DNA from: JANOYJ01 sp963792485
GTDB lineage: Bacteria; Pseudomonadota; Alphaproteobacteria; Rhizobiales; Rhizobiaceae
Direction of reading: 5' to 3'
Length of the DNA stretch: 64,000 nt
Assembly (NCBI GenBank): GCA_963792485.1
Contig: CAWBWL010000014.1
Coordinates: 185,959 to 249,958 of the forward strand
Positions 62,330-64,000 of the stretch are shown piece by piece. The translations under genes and the position numbers were made by a program. Every line of letters begins with the position of its first letter. Position 1 is the first letter of the stretch. The notes under the pieces are model-generated. The model did not search any database. It saw nothing but the letters and a program-made list of their open reading frames with translations, and had not been told where the DNA came from.

Positions 62330-63731
62330 TCAGACGTTCGGGTAGCAGAAGCTGTCGGTCGAACAGTCGCCGCCCTCCAGCCGGATCTGGTGGCTGCGAT
62401 AGCCTTTGGGAAACTCGACCCAGAAATCCTTGTTCAGTGTCAGCCCGCCGTTTGCACCCACATCGGCGCAGACCATCGCCGCCCCGCGTTCTCCAGGGTA
62501 AAACTGATCATCCCATGTCGAATAGAGCGAGTTCGTCCAGTAGACGCGCTTGCCGTCACGGCTGATCTCCACCATTTGCGGACCATAGCCAAAGGTCTTG
62601 CCGTTGGGATGCTGCGGTCTTGGCCACAATGCCGCCGATCTGGACCTTGCCGGCGAGCTTCGGATTCATCGGGTCCGACACATCGTATTGATGCATTTCA
62701 CCCAGGCCCCAGCAGGCGACATAAAGATACTTGTCGTCAAGGCTGAGGTCGATGTCGGTGACCAGCGGCGGCACCGCGCCGAAACCCTTTAAGAGATCGG
62801 GCAGATCGTCGGGGTTGGCGGGCACGGGGTCGATGGTGATGACCTTTTTGGCCTCGAATGTGCCGTCCTTCTTGCGCCACCAGGTGAAGATCGACCCTTG
62901 CAGATTGGTCGTGTCGACGACGACGCCGCAGAAACCGTACTCCTTTGCCGGGTCATGCGCGGGGCGGATTTCCAGCGCCATCTGGTGGTTTGCGCCCAGA
63001 TCGATTGACTGCACGCATCTGCGCGCGCGAAGATCCCAGAAATGGATGGTGTGGCCGTATTTGTTGCTGAGCAGGTCTTCGGCGACGATGCCGTTCTCGA
63101 ACTGCGGCGGCAGGCCCCATTCGGAACTGACCATATAGTCGCGCGGCAGGTTCCACCAGAAATCATAGTGCTTGTTCTGAATGCCGCGGTCCATCTCGTA
63201 GCGGCCAAGGATTTCGAAGGTCTGGCAATCCATGATGAAAATGCCGGGAGGGCCGTCCGTGCCGTCCTTGCCGCCGCCGCCAAGGGTGGAGACATAGATG
63301 CCCTCGGGACCGCAGTGAATGGTATGCGGGCGCGAATAGCCGGTCTTGGCGAACAGCTCTTCGGGTTCAATGATCTTGTGAATCTTGGCTTTCAGCGGCT
63401 CTTTCACATCGATGATGTAGATGCGGCTCGACCGGATGCCGGGAATGATCAGGTAGCGGCGTTCCAGAAAGGCGTGGCCCGTCAGCGGCGACAGCGCCGA
63501 GGAACAGGCGTTCCAGCCGAAATGGTGGAACTCATCGCCAGTGTTTGGCATGAAAAGGCTGTGCAGGATCTGCCCATATGTTTTCGACGCGGGGTTCACA
63601 TCGACAACTGCAAGGCCGTCAGGCTGCTTGCCGCCGGGGCTGAGCATCAGGGTAAAGGCCAATGTTTCAACCGGCGCTTCCATCGCCATTCTTGCCGTCG
63701 GGTAAAATGTCGGGTCAGGTCTCATGTTCAT
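62330..63731 (-). pseudogene. mtoX: Methanethiol oxidase (SBP56 / selenium-binding protein family), one frameshift
   Basis: ATG 63731 (MNMRPDPTFYPTARMAMEAP) follows AGGGAGGAATTGAC. LMLSPGGKQPDGLAVVDVNPASKTYGQILHSLFMPNTGDEFHHFGWNACSSAL, RYLIIPGIRSSRIYIIDVK, PHTIHCGPEGIYVSTLG, HYDFWWNLPRDYMVSSEWG, and GHTIHFWDL are the SBP56 landmarks, with several His that could bind copper. Near 62620 the frame shifts: GKVQIGGIV should run into HPNGKTFGYGPQMVEISRDGKRVYWTNSLYSTWDDQFYPG, which ends 62330. The enzyme turns methanethiol into formaldehyde, sulfide and peroxide. Relatives of unknown activity exist, so function is probable, not certain. Confidence 0.85.
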
Positions 63732-64000
63732 GTCAATTCCTCCCTGCATCGTTGATTGCGTGTGCGGTTGAATATGATGCCCCTGCCGCCCTATGTCGAA
63801 TGCGCCTCTTGCCTTACAGATATACGCTTTATCGCCGCGACGGAAAGCCCGGAAAATTCAGATCATGCCCCGCTGCCATGTCGGCTGAACGCCAAACTTT
63901 TCAGCATGGATGATGGATTTGCGCGGGGCGCAAGGAGCCGGACGCGGCGGCGCGGGGTTATTTGATTGTGATCGGAAGGGAGCCGGAGGCGGTGGGGCGG
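63732..64000. other. Upstream region of the methanethiol oxidase gene; no gene seen
   Basis: 269 bp to the window edge. The GGAGG ribosome-binding site of the oxidase lies at its left end. The small open frames on the plus strand have no family features. The last 60 bp are very GC-rich and may belong to a neighbouring gene beyond the edge. Confidence 0.4.

Noticed and set aside
61820..62746. A 308-codon plus-strand open frame across the end of the membrane gene and the oxidase
   Set aside because: Product is Arg/His/Gln-rich with no motif; both minus-strand genes it covers have convincing membrane or family signatures.

Overview
The window reads as a chromosomal segment from an alphaproteobacterium, most likely order Hyphomicrobiales (Rhizobiales). 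The signs are a GcrA cell-cycle regulator with GANTC (CcrM) sites in its upstream region, a PodJ-like Sel1-repeat polarity protein, the order phoR-pstSCAB-phoU-phoB, an argD-argF-hslO gene string, a SAM-II riboswitch in front of metZ, a class I lysyl-tRNA synthetase, and 5-aminolevulinate synthase (C4 haem pathway). I cannot name a genus.

Layout. 0-5 kb: a TauE/SafE permease cut by the window edge, then a 1232-residue PodJ-like protein. 5-12 kb: a fatty-acid oxidation locus with a MerR-family regulator, three tandem 146-bp repeats that each end in an intrinsic terminator, a 26-bp MerR-type palindrome, then acyl-CoA dehydrogenase, thiolase and a FadB-type fusion enzyme. 12-17 kb: small membrane proteins, apaG, hslO, argF, argD, gcrA. 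17-26 kb: the complete phosphate regulon on the minus strand with a Pho box before pstS, followed by a polyphosphate kinase 2. 26-40 kb: a mixed region with hicAB, lysS, a cellulose-synthase-like glycosyltransferase, an S24-type repressor coupled to an SNase-like protein, parDE, riboswitch-controlled metZ, dcd and an AbiEii-like gene. 40-52 kb: tRNA-Gly(CCC), pyrD, a LuxR-type response regulator converging on a symporter-hybrid histidine kinase, mscL, an aminotransferase, an AbrB-type membrane protein and hemA. 52-64 kb: type I secretion ABC and HlyD genes, galE, a RelE/RHH pair, gabT, an OmpA-like protein, and a methanethiol oxidase (SBP56 family) with a membrane-protein partner.

A feature of the whole window is the number of interrupted reading frames. 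fadB, pstA, pstB, pstC, lysS, pyrD, galE, the methanethiol oxidase, a conserved hypothetical and a lipoprotein can each be read end to end only by changing frame one or more times, while the genes between them are intact. Because lysS and pyrD are normally indispensable, indel errors in the assembly are the simplest explanation. These genes are typed as pseudogene only to mark that the frame is broken as written.

The least explained structure is the 146-bp tandem array at 5606-6045. It looks like a multiplied merR 3' end carrying terminator or small-RNA units, two of which expose a CCTCCC anti-Shine-Dalgarno motif in the terminator loop.
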